Source: a virus
Reading direction: 5' to 3' (one strand)
DNA: 26,009 nucleotides
IMG/VR virus record: IMGVR_UViG_3300027816_000370
Location: 1 to 26,009 of that record
The position numbers and the translations under genes were made by a program. This document shows positions 13,993 through 20,394 of this stretch, piece after piece. The stretch's first letter is position 1. Each line of letters opens with the position of its first letter. The notes beneath the pieces were generated by a model that was given only the letters and a program-made list of their open reading frames with translations, was not told the DNA's origin and searched no databases.

Positions 13993-14238
13993 ATGACACA
14001 AAAATTTCTTTACATCGTTGATCATTATGTTCCCTTTCCCTCTAGTGAGTATGGTGGGCTTTGGAATGTAGTTGCTACCGACGATGATGAATGTTTTGAG
14101 ATGATTGTTGCTGAAGATGATGGCAATTTCAATCAGCCATATTACAATAAACTTCGAGAAAACATTCTTAATTCCCGTACTTTTGCTCTTGCAGAAGATG
14201 GTCTAGATTCTTGCGTTGTAGAAAGTTTTACGACATGA
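13993..14238 (+). CDS. Small acidic hypothetical protein
   Basis: An 81-residue product (MTQKFLYIVDHYVPFPSSEY...). Beta-like N-terminus, acidic loops (VVATDDDECFEMIVAEDDG) and a helix YYNKLRENILNSRTF. It is the first gene after a sigma70 promoter and overlaps the next as ATGA. I do not recognise it with confidence. Confidence 0.65.
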   Translation: MTQKFLYIVDHYVPFPSSEYGGLWNVVATDDDECFEMIVAEDDGNFNQPYYNKLRENILNSRTFALAEDGLDSCVVESFTT

Positions 14239-14411
14239 TAAACTTTACTGAGCACGAATGTGGCATCATCAATGATGCAGTAAGATTTTATCAAATGAAC
14301 AAAAGTACAACAGGAAGTAAATTGTACTGGGATTGTGATTCTATTCTAAGAAAAGTTTTTCCATACAAAAAACTTGATGGTATAGAACCAGGATACAGAT
14401 CAGATACATAA
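14235..14411 (+). CDS. LT/FT-xxE small helical protein, relative
   Basis: A 58-residue product (MINFTEHECGIINDAVRFYQ...). FTEHE followed by a helix, then KLYWDCDSILRKVF, matches the layout of the proteins at 4805, 15859 and 20817. ATGA start. Function unknown; probably a two-helix protein. Confidence 0.62.
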   Translation: MINFTEHECGIINDAVRFYQMNKSTTGSKLYWDCDSILRKVFPYKKLDGIEPGYRSDT

Positions 14412-14434
14412 TTGTTGTTAGTTTTTGAGTTTCT

Positions 14435-14596
14435 ATGTTAGATCCTAGATTCCAAGATCCGGAAAGACAAAAAAGATTAAGACAACAAAAAAGTGATGCT
14501 CTTAAGGTCATTATGAGTGAGATGTTGGATAATCCATCCTCAAAGGAAAATCAACAATTAAAAGATGTAATAGAGTTTCTGGATAAAGTAGAATAG
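14435..14596 (+). CDS. Small charged helical protein
   Basis: A 53-residue product (MLDPRFQDPERQKRLRQQKS...) that is rich in Arg/Lys/Gln in the first half and acidic at the end (DVIEFLDKVE). It lies alone in front of a strong terminator, so its message probably ends there. Not recognised. Confidence 0.55.
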   Translation: MLDPRFQDPERQKRLRQQKSDALKVIMSEMLDNPSSKENQQLKDVIEFLDKVE

Positions 14597-14622
14597 TATG
14601 TGACGCTTTGAGAACTGTCACA

Positions 14623-14647
14623 GGGGCTCTTTACAGAGCCCCTTTTT
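14623..14647 (+). terminator. Rho-independent terminator
   Basis: GGGGCTCT (14623-14630), loop TTAC, AGAGCCCC (14635-14642), then five T: a perfect 8-bp stem with a tetraloop. A second inverted repeat GTGAC...GTCAC lies just upstream (about 14600-14621). The -35 of the next promoter lies inside the loop. Confidence 0.85.
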
Positions 14648-14664
14648 GCATGTATTGTGGCTAC
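14630..14664 (+). promoter_or_regulatory. Promoter overlapping terminator, leaderless type
   Basis: TTTACA (14630-14635), 17-nt spacer, TATTGT (14653-14658), then GGCTAC and ATG 14665. The TATNNT-GGCYAC-ATGAAGAAC end is nearly identical to the cassette copy at 23859-23923. With usual spacing, transcription begins at or next to the ATG. Confidence 0.6.
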
Positions 14665-15609
14665 ATGAAGAACACTCACCTCGAACATCCCGAAGATTCT
14701 GTACTTCTCGGTAAGAAGGCTGTGCAGGATACTATCAACTATCTGCGTAACTGCAAAGGTGATTGTAGTGTGAAGTATGATGGTGCTCCTGCCATTGTGT
14801 TTGGGACGCATCCTGTCACTAATCAATTCTTTGTAGGGACGAAAAGTGTATTCAATAAGAAGAAAGTTAAGGTTAATTATACTCACGCTGACATCGAAAA
14901 GAATCACGGTAATAATTCCAAAGTTGCAGGAATACTTCACACTTGCCTTGAAGTATTGCCTAAGTTGGAGGGTGTTTACCAAGGTGATTTTATTGGGTTT
15001 GGTGGTACTAACCGATTCACCCCTAATACTATCACTTATACCTTCAATACCGATAGCGATTCTTTTCGTAATTGTTCTGTGGTCTTTGCTGCTCATACAC
15101 GGTATTCTGGAGATACGTCATGCGTTGAAGGTTCGGAGAACCCGCTCAACAAACTGAGTGCATCTTTTGATGTTCCTGAGTATCTCAAACACAACTTTAT
15201 GTCAACTTACTTTGTGAATGGTGATGCACAATTTACCTCCCGTCGTCGTAGGATTGATTACCTTCTTGGCCTTGCAAGTTTGGTTAGCAATTTTGTTAGA
15301 TACCCTGAAGAAAAAGAAGTAGCAAATCTCAAAGTTGCGATCAATAAGTGCATCCGAGAGAATGTTCCTGTTGATTGTATTGACGGCAATCTTCTCCTGT
15401 TGTTCAACCTGTTGACCAAAGCCAAGGATTTGATTGTAGAAGGAATCACCGTCACTGGTGATCAAGTTGATGCAGTGATTGATCTCGGTGTGGATTATGT
15501 TGCGTCTGGCCATGAAGGTTATGTTCACTCTAATGATTATGGGACTTTCAAGTTAGTCAACCGTCGTATGTTCTCTTACTTTAACTTCACCAAACCAAAA
15601 GGTTGGTAG
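14665..15609 (+). CDS. KYDGAP nucleotidyltransferase/ligase-like phage protein
   Basis: A 314-residue product. SVKYDGAPAIVFG (Lys37) resembles motif I (KxDGxP) of ATP-dependent DNA/RNA ligases. GTKSVFNKKK follows, then GVYQGDFIGF (motif III-like), and near the end EGYVHSNDYGTFKLV (motif IV/V-like Glu284, Lys296). I recall this KWDGAPA...GTKSVFNK...QGDxM family (DUF6267-type) from many T4-like and cyanophage genomes; its activity is not established. It may be a ligase or mRNA/DNA nucleotidyltransferase. It stands alone between a terminator/promoter and a cassette. An ATG further upstream lies in the terminator and is rejected. Confidence 0.78.
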   Translation: MKNTHLEHPEDSVLLGKKAVQDTINYLRNCKGDCSVKYDGAPAIVFGTHPVTNQFFVGTKSVFNKKKVKVNYTHADIEKNHGNNSKVAGILHTCLEVLPKLEGVYQGDFIGFGGTNRFTPNTITYTFNTDSDSFRNCSVVFAAHTRYSGDTSCVEGSENPLNKLSASFDVPEYLKHNFMSTYFVNGDAQFTSRRRRIDYLLGLASLVSNFVRYPEEKEVANLKVAINKCIRENVPVDCIDGNLLLLFNLLTKAKDLIVEGITVTGDQVDAVIDLGVDYVASGHEGYVHSNDYGTFKLVNRRMFSYFNFTKPKGW

Positions 15610-15680
15610 GGACAGTTGCCTGGCTGTCCACCAGAGGCGCCAGGATCGTTCCTGGCATCGTATCTTAGCTATGTTGAGAG
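15609..15680 (+). repeat. Stem-loop/promoter cassette
   Basis: GGACAG...CTGTCC inverted repeat at the upstream stop, box CGCCAG (15638-15643), 17 nt, TATCTT (15661-15666), AGCTATGTTGAGAGG tail that also supplies a ribosome-binding site. A second hairpin GCCAGG/CCTGGC (15639-15656) lies between box and TATCTT. Confidence 0.75.
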
Positions 15681-15688
15681 GTTCACCC

Positions 15689-15862
15689 ATGACTCGTCTT
15701 GAAATCCAACAGGCACTGTATGAGACTCGCAACAACTATCTCAAAGCAAAAGCTTCGGTAGAGTTCTATCGTAAGGAGATCATGTTCCTCAAGGAATGTG
15801 AAGCAAACCTGGACAAACCTGAAGGTTGGTTGTATCAAGAAATGTTCGGAGCTGAAGTATGA
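15689..15862 (+). CDS. Small helical protein
   Basis: A 57-residue product from ATG 15689 (MTRLEIQQALYETRNNYLKA...), placed 9 bases after the GAGAGG of the cassette. An in-frame ATG in the cassette tail (15671) would add six residues and is less likely. Mostly one long helix with a FLKECEAN segment, then EGWLYQEMFG. Function unknown. Confidence 0.65.
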   Translation: MTRLEIQQALYETRNNYLKAKASVEFYRKEIMFLKECEANLDKPEGWLYQEMFGAEV

Positions 15863-16014
15863 AGGTTGAACTCACCGACTATCAGATCAATTTGATTCTT
15901 TATTGTCTTGAACAACAAACTTATGAGTTTAGTTGGGACGAAAAGAATGACTACACTGGTATCCTAAGGGCTATTGAGTCTGCTGCTAACTTTGAGTACG
16001 ATTTCGGGTATTAA
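15859..16014 (+). CDS. LT-xxE/Y small helical protein, relative
   Basis: A 51-residue product (MKVELTDYQINLILYCLEQQ..., then YTGILRAIESAANFEYDF). Its layout, LT plus helix plus Tyr plus second helix, is that of the small family seen at 4805, 14235 and 20817. ATGA overlap upstream. Function unknown. Confidence 0.62.
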   Translation: MKVELTDYQINLILYCLEQQTYEFSWDEKNDYTGILRAIESAANFEYDFGY

Positions 16015-16016
16015 AG

Positions 16017-16166
16017 ATGACTAACTTTATGACTTGGGATAAGTTGAAAAAGCAGATGACGATTGAAGCTGTTGAATACTACATCTATCGGATGAAGGAA
16101 GACAACTGCAATCAAGCTGCGATTGATGTCTACACAAAGTTTTTGGAGGAACTTGAATCGGAATGA
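16017..16166 (+). CDS. AVExYIY small helical protein, copy 2
   Basis: A 49-residue product with EAVEYYIYRMKEDN, then AIDVYTKFLEELESE. It is a paralogue of 1461-1637 more than 14 kb away. Such small helical proteins with an ELE end are frequent in cyanophages, as I recall. ATGA overlap downstream. Confidence 0.64.
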   Translation: MTNFMTWDKLKKQMTIEAVEYYIYRMKEDNCNQAAIDVYTKFLEELESE

Positions 16167-16348
16167 CCTACACAATTTCAAAAGAAATTAGAATCCACAA
16201 TGATCAAGATGGTTGGGAGTATGTATTTACAACCGATGATTATGGAACTGTAAATGTGCAAGATAGTAATGGTCCTACATTTCAAACCATTCACATTCCT
16301 AGGGATTGTATTCAACACTTCATTGATGCTTTGGAAGAACTGAAATGA
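16163..16348 (+). CDS. Small beta-rich protein
   Basis: A 61-residue product (MTYTISKEIRIHNDQDGWEY...) with alternating beta strands, an acidic loop and a final helix CIQHFIDALEELK. ATGA overlaps on both sides. The strand-loop-helix order suggests a small alpha/beta fold. Not recognised. Confidence 0.63.
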   Translation: MTYTISKEIRIHNDQDGWEYVFTTDDYGTVNVQDSNGPTFQTIHIPRDCIQHFIDALEELK

Positions 16349-16719
16349 ACTATCAATGTCCTCGTTGTCAAGAACGTGTAAAAGATTGGGAAGGTGATGA
16401 TCCCAAATGTGGTTTTGATGAGAATGGCAACTTTCTAGAAAATAACTGGAATTGTGCTACTCTCAATGCTCTGCGTGAGAGAGCAGAAGAGAACACAGTG
16501 TGGAGTAACAATCAACAAAATGTTTCTGTCATTCAAACATATGATGTAGGACATGCTATCCTCTCTTGGTATAAGTGGAGAGGTCAAACTGATGACTTCC
16601 GTGATGGTTACTTTGATCGTGGAACTCTAACGTATGCCCAACAGATTCTAGGTGATAGAGAACCTGACAATGGTTTTGATGGTTGGGAAGATTCTATTTT
16701 TGATGAGGATGAAGAATGA
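16345..16719 (+). CDS. Zinc-ribbon-like conserved cyanophage protein
   Basis: A 124-residue product beginning MNYQCPRCQERVKDWEGDDP, followed by KCGFDENGNF and NWNCATLNAL. Cys5 and Cys8 form a CxxC knuckle, with later Cys22 and Cys37, so one zinc ribbon is plausible. I recall CPRC...VKxWEGxDPxC...NWNCATL as a conserved block in cyanophage proteins of unknown function. The C-terminal half is acidic (DGWEDSIFDEDEE). ATGA overlaps both sides. Confidence 0.7.
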   Translation: MNYQCPRCQERVKDWEGDDPKCGFDENGNFLENNWNCATLNALRERAEENTVWSNNQQNVSVIQTYDVGHAILSWYKWRGQTDDFRDGYFDRGTLTYAQQILGDREPDNGFDGWEDSIFDEDEE

Positions 16720-16979
16720 CTAACTCAAATCTCTCTAAGATCCGTCCCAAACTGAGGACAACTGGGCGTGTTTCTGGTAACTTTGGACGAAACAAAGTTG
16801 TTAGTGGATCTCCCATAAATGATCTAGGTATTACTAAAGTTGAAGTCGTCAAGTGTGCGACACAAGATGAATATCTTGCACGACTTTGGTACGCATTTGA
16901 TAACACTGACGATGATAAACTTCGTCTTTTCCTACATCAAGAAATCCGCAAAATCCACATTCAACGAGGTACATGGTGA
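16716..16979 (+). CDS. Small basic hypothetical protein
   Basis: An 87-residue product with a basic, probably unstructured N-terminus (LSKIRPKLRTTGRVSGNFGR) and a helical C-terminal part (QDEYLARLWYAFDNTDDDKL). No motif recognised. TGATG junction with the membrane protein that follows. Confidence 0.63.
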   Translation: MTNSNLSKIRPKLRTTGRVSGNFGRNKVVSGSPINDLGITKVEVVKCATQDEYLARLWYAFDNTDDDKLRLFLHQEIRKIHIQRGTW

Positions 16980-17194
16980 TGAGAAAAAAGTACAACTTCA
17001 ATAACATGTCTCTTGCAGAGCTTCTGGGAATCTTTGTAGGTATCCTTGCAATCGTGTTTCTCTTTCTCAGTTTTGAAGCTTGGTTGCTTGGACTGATTCT
17101 ATCTTGGTTTGCAGTTCAACTCACCTTCTGGCAATGTTTCGCTATTGTCTTTCTCATTCAGGCCATTTTGGGCTCTGCAAAGAGCAATAACTGA
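16979..17194 (+). CDS. Small membrane protein, two helices
   Basis: A 71-residue product from ATG 16979 (ATG 16973 possible). After a basic start come two hydrophobic segments: LLGIFVGILAIVFLFLSF and LLGLILSWFAVQLTFW running into FAIVFLIQAIL. It is probably an inner-membrane hairpin; small size and gene position could fit a holin-like role, but nothing proves it. A cassette copy follows. Confidence 0.64.
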   Translation: MRKKYNFNNMSLAELLGIFVGILAIVFLFLSFEAWLLGLILSWFAVQLTFWQCFAIVFLIQAILGSAKSNN

Positions 17195-17199
17195 CCTAG

Positions 17200-17270
17200 T
17201 GTGACGGTTGGCGGACTGGACACCAAACCCGCCAACCGCAGCCAGATCCTGTATCTTGGCCATGTTGAGA
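17200..17270 (+). repeat. Stem-loop/promoter cassette, perfect hairpin form
   Basis: Here the first half is CGGTTGGCGG (17205-17214), which pairs perfectly with CCGCCAACCG (17229-17238) across a 14-nt loop. The box is thus part of the stem. TATCTT at 17252-17257, then GGCCATGTTGAGAG. Same position and role as other copies. Confidence 0.75.
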
Positions 17271-17280
17271 GATGAATCAA

Positions 17281-17442
17281 ATGCGAATCGACATCCGTTG
17301 TCCTGCTGCTCCCTGGGAGAATCACACCACTGATCTAGACAGAGCATACGACATCGCATACAATTTGAGTGAAGAATACCAGTGTGATGTTGACCTCTAC
17401 TACAACACCACTGGCACACTTTACACCACTGTTTCTGCCTGA
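17281..17442 (+). CDS. Small hypothetical protein
   Basis: A 53-residue product from ATG 17281 (MRIDIRCPAAPWENHTTDLD...). ATG 17272 is in frame but too close to the GAGAG ribosome-binding site. Strand, helix (DRAYDIAYNLSEEY), strands: a tiny alpha/beta fold. First gene after its cassette. Family not recognised. Confidence 0.6.
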   Translation: MRIDIRCPAAPWENHTTDLDRAYDIAYNLSEEYQCDVDLYYNTTGTLYTTVSA

Positions 17443-17445
17443 ACA

Positions 17446-17610
17446 ATGTCAGTATCTATTCTGCGTCCTGAACAACAATTCCTGTTCACACATGAACAGA
17501 TGGGCTTAATTTATGATCTCTTGAGTGCATATTTGGGAGAGACAAATCATCCTGATGAAGTTGCTCTCACTCAGGAAACTCTAGATGTTATCACCATTCA
17601 ATCCGTATGA
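17446..17610 (+). CDS. Small hypothetical protein
   Basis: A 54-residue product (MSVSILRPEQQFLFTHEQMG...). FTHEQMGLIYDLLSAYLG recalls the LT/FT-xxE helix of other small proteins here, so it may be a distant member. It overlaps the next gene as ATGA. Confidence 0.6.
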   Translation: MSVSILRPEQQFLFTHEQMGLIYDLLSAYLGETNHPDEVALTQETLDVITIQSV

Positions 17611-17771
17611 TCTATAAAGTATTGATTGAGTTCACAGACAACAACTTTGAAGAAAAAATTATAGCATCTAATGCCTCAGCGGGAACTTTATGCGACAAGA
17701 TTTTATGTCAAGATCGCATAGGTAAAATCCGATCTGTAGAAGCAAATCCACTTAAATCTTTAGGAGAATAA
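17607..17771 (+). CDS. Small hypothetical protein
   Basis: A 54-residue product (MIYKVLIEFTDNNFEEKIIA...), with a strand-turn-strand start and a cysteine-containing helix (GTLCDKILCQDRIG). Its opening resembles 5776-5916 (MIYVVEL...). Ends with KSLGE. Not recognised. Confidence 0.6.
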   Translation: MIYKVLIEFTDNNFEEKIIASNASAGTLCDKILCQDRIGKIRSVEANPLKSLGE

Positions 17772-17773
17772 TT

Positions 17774-17911
17774 ATGTTCACATCCTTGACTATATTTGTT
17801 GCATGGTTTGCCTTTGGTTACTGTATTGCTGACATTATCACGAATTGGCGTAGTCAAAAACAAATTGATGAGCTCGTCAAAGAGATTGTAAAAGAAGGCG
17901 ATAAACAATGA
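17774..17911 (+). CDS. Small single-pass membrane protein
   Basis: A 45-residue product with one N-terminal membrane segment (LTIFVAWFAFGYCIADIIT) and a charged helix (KQIDELVKEIVKEGDK). AGGAG at 17762-17766 gives a good ribosome-binding site. It overlaps the RlpA-like gene as ATGA, so it may anchor or assist that protein. Confidence 0.62.
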   Translation: MFTSLTIFVAWFAFGYCIADIITNWRSQKQIDELVKEIVKEGDKQ

Positions 17912-18213
17912 TCCTCGCTGGATTGATGTGTGGAATCGCAACATTTTATGGTGTTGGTGATGGATTCCACGGCCAAACAACTGCAAGCGGAAAATCATTC
18001 AATGCCTATGGTCTGACTGCTGCTCATCCATACTTGAGAATGGGCAGCAAATTACGCATCACAAATCAGGATAACATGAAACAAGTTATCGTGACTGTGA
18101 ATGATCGTGGACCGTACAGCCATGCGGATATTGATCTTTCGTATGGGGCTTTTAGGAGAATTGCTTCACCTTCACAAGGTAACGCAGTTGTATGTTTTAG
18201 GGTGATCGGTTAG
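17908..18213 (+). CDS. RlpA-like double-psi beta-barrel protein
   Basis: A 101-residue product that is almost entirely an RlpA domain: GIATFYG, FHGQTTASGKSFNAYG, LTAAH, then VIVTVNDRGPYSHADIDLSYGAF. RlpA proteins are septal lytic transglycosylases that cut denuded glycan strands. His40 and Asp66 match the catalytic His and Asp (Pseudomonas His131, Asp157) with the same spacing, but the Glu120 position is Lys29. There is no clear signal peptide; residues 1-15 are hydrophobic but short. It may bind rather than cut peptidoglycan. ATGA-coupled to a membrane protein. Confidence 0.82.
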   Translation: MILAGLMCGIATFYGVGDGFHGQTTASGKSFNAYGLTAAHPYLRMGSKLRITNQDNMKQVIVTVNDRGPYSHADIDLSYGAFRRIASPSQGNAVVCFRVIG

Positions 18214-18233
18214 TTACAACAATTCATTTTTGA

Positions 18234-18390
18234 TGAATCTGATTGCAGGGGATGACCTAATCCCCTACTGGGGTAAAATTGCAGAAAAATCATTGTTTGC
18301 TCAAACTCAGATCCCTTGCCACGACAGGGATCTCAAAGAGAGATCGGTGCGACGCTTTGAGGGTTGGACAGATCAGAGGCAAACCGAGCC
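18234..18390 (+). other. Hairpin-rich stretch, coding status unclear
   Basis: Holds two clean inverted repeats: AGGGGAT/ATCCCCT (18247-18266, 6-nt loop) and AGATCCCT/AGGGATCT (18309-18333, 9-nt loop), neither followed by a T run. A frame 18234-18442 (MNLIAGDDLIPYWGKIAEKS...) runs through it but ends inside the next cassette. I favour a structured non-coding segment. Confidence 0.35.
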
Positions 18391-18393
18391 AGA

Positions 18394-18466
18394 GTGTGAC
18401 AATCCCCAAACCGCACACCAATTCAACCAAAGGTGGCCATGAGGATGTATCTTAGCTATGTTGAGA
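18394..18466 (+). repeat. Stem-loop/promoter cassette, degenerate copy
   Basis: TGTGAC start (18395), then a diverged middle without the GACAG/CTGTC repeat, AACCAA in place of the CGCCGA box, TATCTT (18448-18453) and AGCTATGTTGAGA tail. It heads the gene at 18483. The promoter end is well kept while the stem-loop part has decayed. Confidence 0.62.
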
Positions 18467-18482
18467 CAAACACACAAACCTC

Positions 18483-18704
18483 ATGACTTTCGTTGACGCA
18501 CTGATTGCATCGGGTTATGTATTCGATGATGAGAATTATGATGGTTGTTATGTAAAACAAGATTCCGAAGGTTTCATTCATCTTTACCAGGAAAATGTGG
18601 ATGATGATACTGACACTCTCTGGAATTATGTCAAGATGACTGATGATTTTGATGTGATTCATGAAGTAACTTTTGATCCTAATGTTGACACCATTGTTGA
18701 GTGA
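18483..18704 (+). CDS. Small protein, W..MTxDF family, copy 2
   Basis: A 73-residue acidic product (MTFVDALIASGYVFDDENYD..., then LWNYVKMTDDFDVIHEVTF). Paralogue of 12245-12496. I recall cyanophage small proteins that begin with a helix plus GYxF and continue YVK. First gene after a cassette. Function unknown. Confidence 0.67.
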   Translation: MTFVDALIASGYVFDDENYDGCYVKQDSEGFIHLYQENVDDDTDTLWNYVKMTDDFDVIHEVTFDPNVDTIVE

Positions 18705-18707
18705 ATC

Positions 18708-18872
18708 ATGAACGACAAAACTAAACTCATTCTCGCATTGATGCAAATTGATAACATCACCAACCTGATGAAAGAGAATGAGTATGAGCACTTTATGGTG
18801 TCGCATTTAATTCCTCTCAAAGTAGAAATGGAACGACAATTAACTAACTTGAACCGACCCGAATCTAAATAA
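18708..18872 (+). CDS. Conserved small cyanophage protein
   Basis: A 54-residue product with LALMQIDNITNLMKENEYEH, then HLIPLKVEMERQLTNL. I recall nearly the same ALMQIDNITxLM...NEYExF...QLTNL block in many cyanophage proteins, so it is a family of unknown function. It is all helical. Its last codons form the left arm of the inverted repeat ahead of the next gene. Confidence 0.7.
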   Translation: MNDKTKLILALMQIDNITNLMKENEYEHFMVSHLIPLKVEMERQLTNLNRPESK

Positions 18873-18887
18873 TTAAAAATTAGATTC
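18861..18887 (+). promoter_or_regulatory. Inverted repeat with T4-late-like CTAAATAA
   Basis: GAATCTAA (18861-18868) and TTAGATTC (18880-18887) pair perfectly across 11 nt. The left side contains CTAAATAA, close to the T4 late promoter TATAAATA. It lies 4 bases before the capsid-targeted protein gene, a product one would expect late. It may be a late promoter, an operator, or both. Confidence 0.4.
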
Positions 18888-18890
18888 AAG

Positions 18891-19097
18891 ATGAAAACCT
18901 TTCAAGAGTTCGTTGCTGAAATGGCCTATAAGGGAATGAGTAAAGAGAAAGAAAGTAGGATCAAAAAACAAATGACTGCGGCTAAAAAGTCATCGAAGAA
19001 AGCATCACAAGAAGGTGATGATGAGGCTGCAGAGAGACACGATCAAAGGCACAGAGCCCTGCGAGATAGAGTCAAACGCAGCGATCTGCCTTTCTGA
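18891..19097 (+). CDS. Internal-head-protein-like, capsid-targeted basic protein
   Basis: A 68-residue product starting MKTFQEFVAE, nearly the T4 capsid-targeting sequence MKTYQEFIAE found on internal proteins IPI-IPIII. In T4 this peptide takes proteins into the prohead and the gp21 protease cuts after the Glu. Here cleavage would follow residue 10. The rest is highly charged and basic (SRIKKQMTAAKKSSKKASQ; later RHRALRDRVKR), like T4 internal proteins that bind DNA or are injected. I recall many cyanophage proteins with this start. Target after injection unknown. A cassette begins 9 bases after the stop. Confidence 0.68.
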   Translation: MKTFQEFVAEMAYKGMSKEKESRIKKQMTAAKKSSKKASQEGDDEAAERHDQRHRALRDRVKRSDLPF

Positions 19098-19105
19098 TGT
19101 AGCAA

Positions 19106-19180
19106 TGTGACAGTCTGCGGGCTGTCCACTGATCGTGCCGAAGGGGGCTGTGGCCCTGTATCTTAGCCATGTTGAGAGGA
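19106..19180 (+). repeat. Stem-loop/promoter cassette
   Basis: TGTGACAG...CTGTCCAC with inverted repeat GACAG/CTGTC (19109-19126, 8-nt loop), TGCCGA box (19136-19141), 17 nt, TATCTT (19159-19164), AGCCATGTTGAGAGGA. The GAGAGGA lies 10 bases before ATG 19188 and serves as a ribosome-binding site. One of the clearest copies. Confidence 0.78.
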
Positions 19181-19187
19181 ATCACTG

Positions 19188-19427
19188 ATGACTGACCGCA
19201 AGTTTCACAACATGAGCGTCGAAGATCGTGAGATGTTTGCTTACAATGCAGCTTACGAGCGTCGTCAACAACAACTCGCTGCAGTTGCTCCTGAGCTGCG
19301 TATCAAATACTGCTTCGAGTTTCTGAAAGGTTATGTTGCTGATGGTGATGATCTGATGTCAGCTCGTTGTTACGATGGCATCGCAAAGTACAGCGACAAA
19401 CTTGACTGGTCTGAGGCACACTACTGA
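19188..19427 (+). CDS. Small hypothetical protein
   Basis: A 79-residue helical product (MTDRKFHNMSVEDREMFAYN..., then ELRIKYCFEFLKGYVADGDD). It has a good ribosome-binding site from the cassette. The end is joined to the next gene by TGATCATG, a junction that recurs five times between here and 24.5 kb. Not recognised. Confidence 0.65.
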   Translation: MTDRKFHNMSVEDREMFAYNAAYERRQQQLAAVAPELRIKYCFEFLKGYVADGDDLMSARCYDGIAKYSDKLDWSEAHY

Positions 19428-19429
19428 TC

Positions 19430-19621
19430 ATGCACATTCCTTTTTTCACCAAGCTTAACATTGGTGTTGATAGTTTCAAGGATGCTCTTTACTGGTGGAA
19501 TGAGAATGAAATGCCCGCCTTCTGGGTTGAACTGAATAGTGGTTACTATCAGCTACATCCCCAACAATACGCTGAGGTTATGCTGGGGGAAGGTTATGCT
19601 GATGTTGTCTACACTAACTGA
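19430..19621 (+). CDS. Small aromatic-rich hypothetical protein
   Basis: A 63-residue product (MHIPFFTKLNIGVDSFKDAL...) with YWWNENEMPAFWVELNSGYY in the middle. Mixed alpha/beta; no motif. TGATCATG junction upstream. Confidence 0.63.
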   Translation: MHIPFFTKLNIGVDSFKDALYWWNENEMPAFWVELNSGYYQLHPQQYAEVMLGEGYADVVYTN

Positions 19622-19627
19622 TTCGGA

Positions 19628-19804
19628 ATGACTTACAAAGAACTCCTGCAACAGCTTCAACAACTCACCGAAGATCAGCTCAACTCTGATGTTGCTATCT
19701 ATGATGAAGGCACCGATGAGTATTATCAACTCAAAGTTGAGTTGGTATTTACTACCGGAGAATGTGATGTTCTTGATCCTGACCATCCTGTAATTCGTTT
19801 CTGA
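19628..19804 (+). CDS. Conserved small cyanophage protein
   Basis: A 58-residue product (MTYKELLQQLQQLTEDQLNS...). The (L)TxEQLxSDVxVYD block here reads LTEDQLNSDVAIYDEGTDEY, which I recall from a small cyanophage family; then a strand KVELVFTTGE and the end DPDHPVIRF. The stop overlaps the next ATG as TGATG. Function unknown. Confidence 0.68.
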   Translation: MTYKELLQQLQQLTEDQLNSDVAIYDEGTDEYYQLKVELVFTTGECDVLDPDHPVIRF

Positions 19805-20028
19805 TGATGTACGCAACCCTAGCTGAGTTTTACCGTTATGTTTATGCCTTCTATGGTCGTGGTGGTGTGTATCCCATGGGCGCAACTTTAGATGAGATTG
19901 AATCAGCAACTAAGATTCTCATTCGTGAGCTCACCGCAACAGATAAAGACTTTGTGGGTGATAGCATTGATCGTGAGCTTGTGCGGGACATCCTCATTTC
20001 AGAATACGGCTTAGAGTTTCCTGACTAA
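19804..20028 (+). CDS. Small hypothetical protein
   Basis: A 74-residue product (MMYATLAEFYRYVYAFYGRG...). First part is a Tyr-rich helix and a GGVYPMGAT loop; the rest is a helix (DEIESATKILIRELTATDKD) and the end DILISEYGLEFPD. Stop is followed at once by a cassette. I do not recognise it. Confidence 0.65.
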   Translation: MMYATLAEFYRYVYAFYGRGGVYPMGATLDEIESATKILIRELTATDKDFVGDSIDRELVRDILISEYGLEFPD

Positions 20029-20030
20029 GT

Positions 20031-20104
20031 ATGTGCCAGTTGGCGGGCTGTCCACCAAATCCGCCAAAGGGGCTCAGGGCCCTGTATCTTAGCCATGTTG
20101 AGAC
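20031..20104 (+). repeat. Stem-loop/promoter cassette
   Basis: TTGGCGG (20040-20046) pairs perfectly with CCGCCAA (20061-20067) over a 14-nt loop, like the 17200 copy. TATCTT at 20085-20090, AGCCATGTTGAGAC tail. Heads the gene at 20116. Confidence 0.76.
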
Positions 20105-20115
20105 AAACAAACGCA

Positions 20116-20394
20116 ATGAGTCAATTCATTTGTATCACTTTCGGTCCTCGCAATGATGATCCTGCACAATTCTGGAATGAGCGTACTTTCTGGGATCGTC
20201 AATCACAAGCAGAAAAGTGGGGTCTCAAGTCTCTCTCGATTGCAGGAACTTTCGGTTATGTTGTGATCGAAGATTGTGAAGATTCGTGGGAGATTGTTGA
20301 TGAGTGCGGAGCACCTGATCATGCTGTGAGTATTTCCTGCGACAGACTTGGCACCTATTCTGTTCAACCTGCACCTAAACTCATTCTGATCTGA
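20116..20394 (+). CDS. Hypothetical protein, 92 aa
   Basis: From ATG 20116 (MSQFICITFGPRNDDPAQFW...). An in-frame ATG in the cassette tail (20098) is rejected because other copies of that tail are not in frame. Contains WNERTFWDRQSQAEKWGLKS, then GYVVIEDCEDSWEIV. Strand-rich with Trp; no known motif. TGATG junction with the next gene. Confidence 0.66.
   Translation: MSQFICITFGPRNDDPAQFWNERTFWDRQSQAEKWGLKSLSIAGTFGYVVIEDCEDSWEIVDECGAPDHAVSISCDRLGTYSVQPAPKLILI

Noticed and set aside
18234-18442. Gene MNLIAGDDLIPYWG...
   Set aside because: It runs across inverted repeats and ends inside the cassette; low coding quality. Kept only as unclear.
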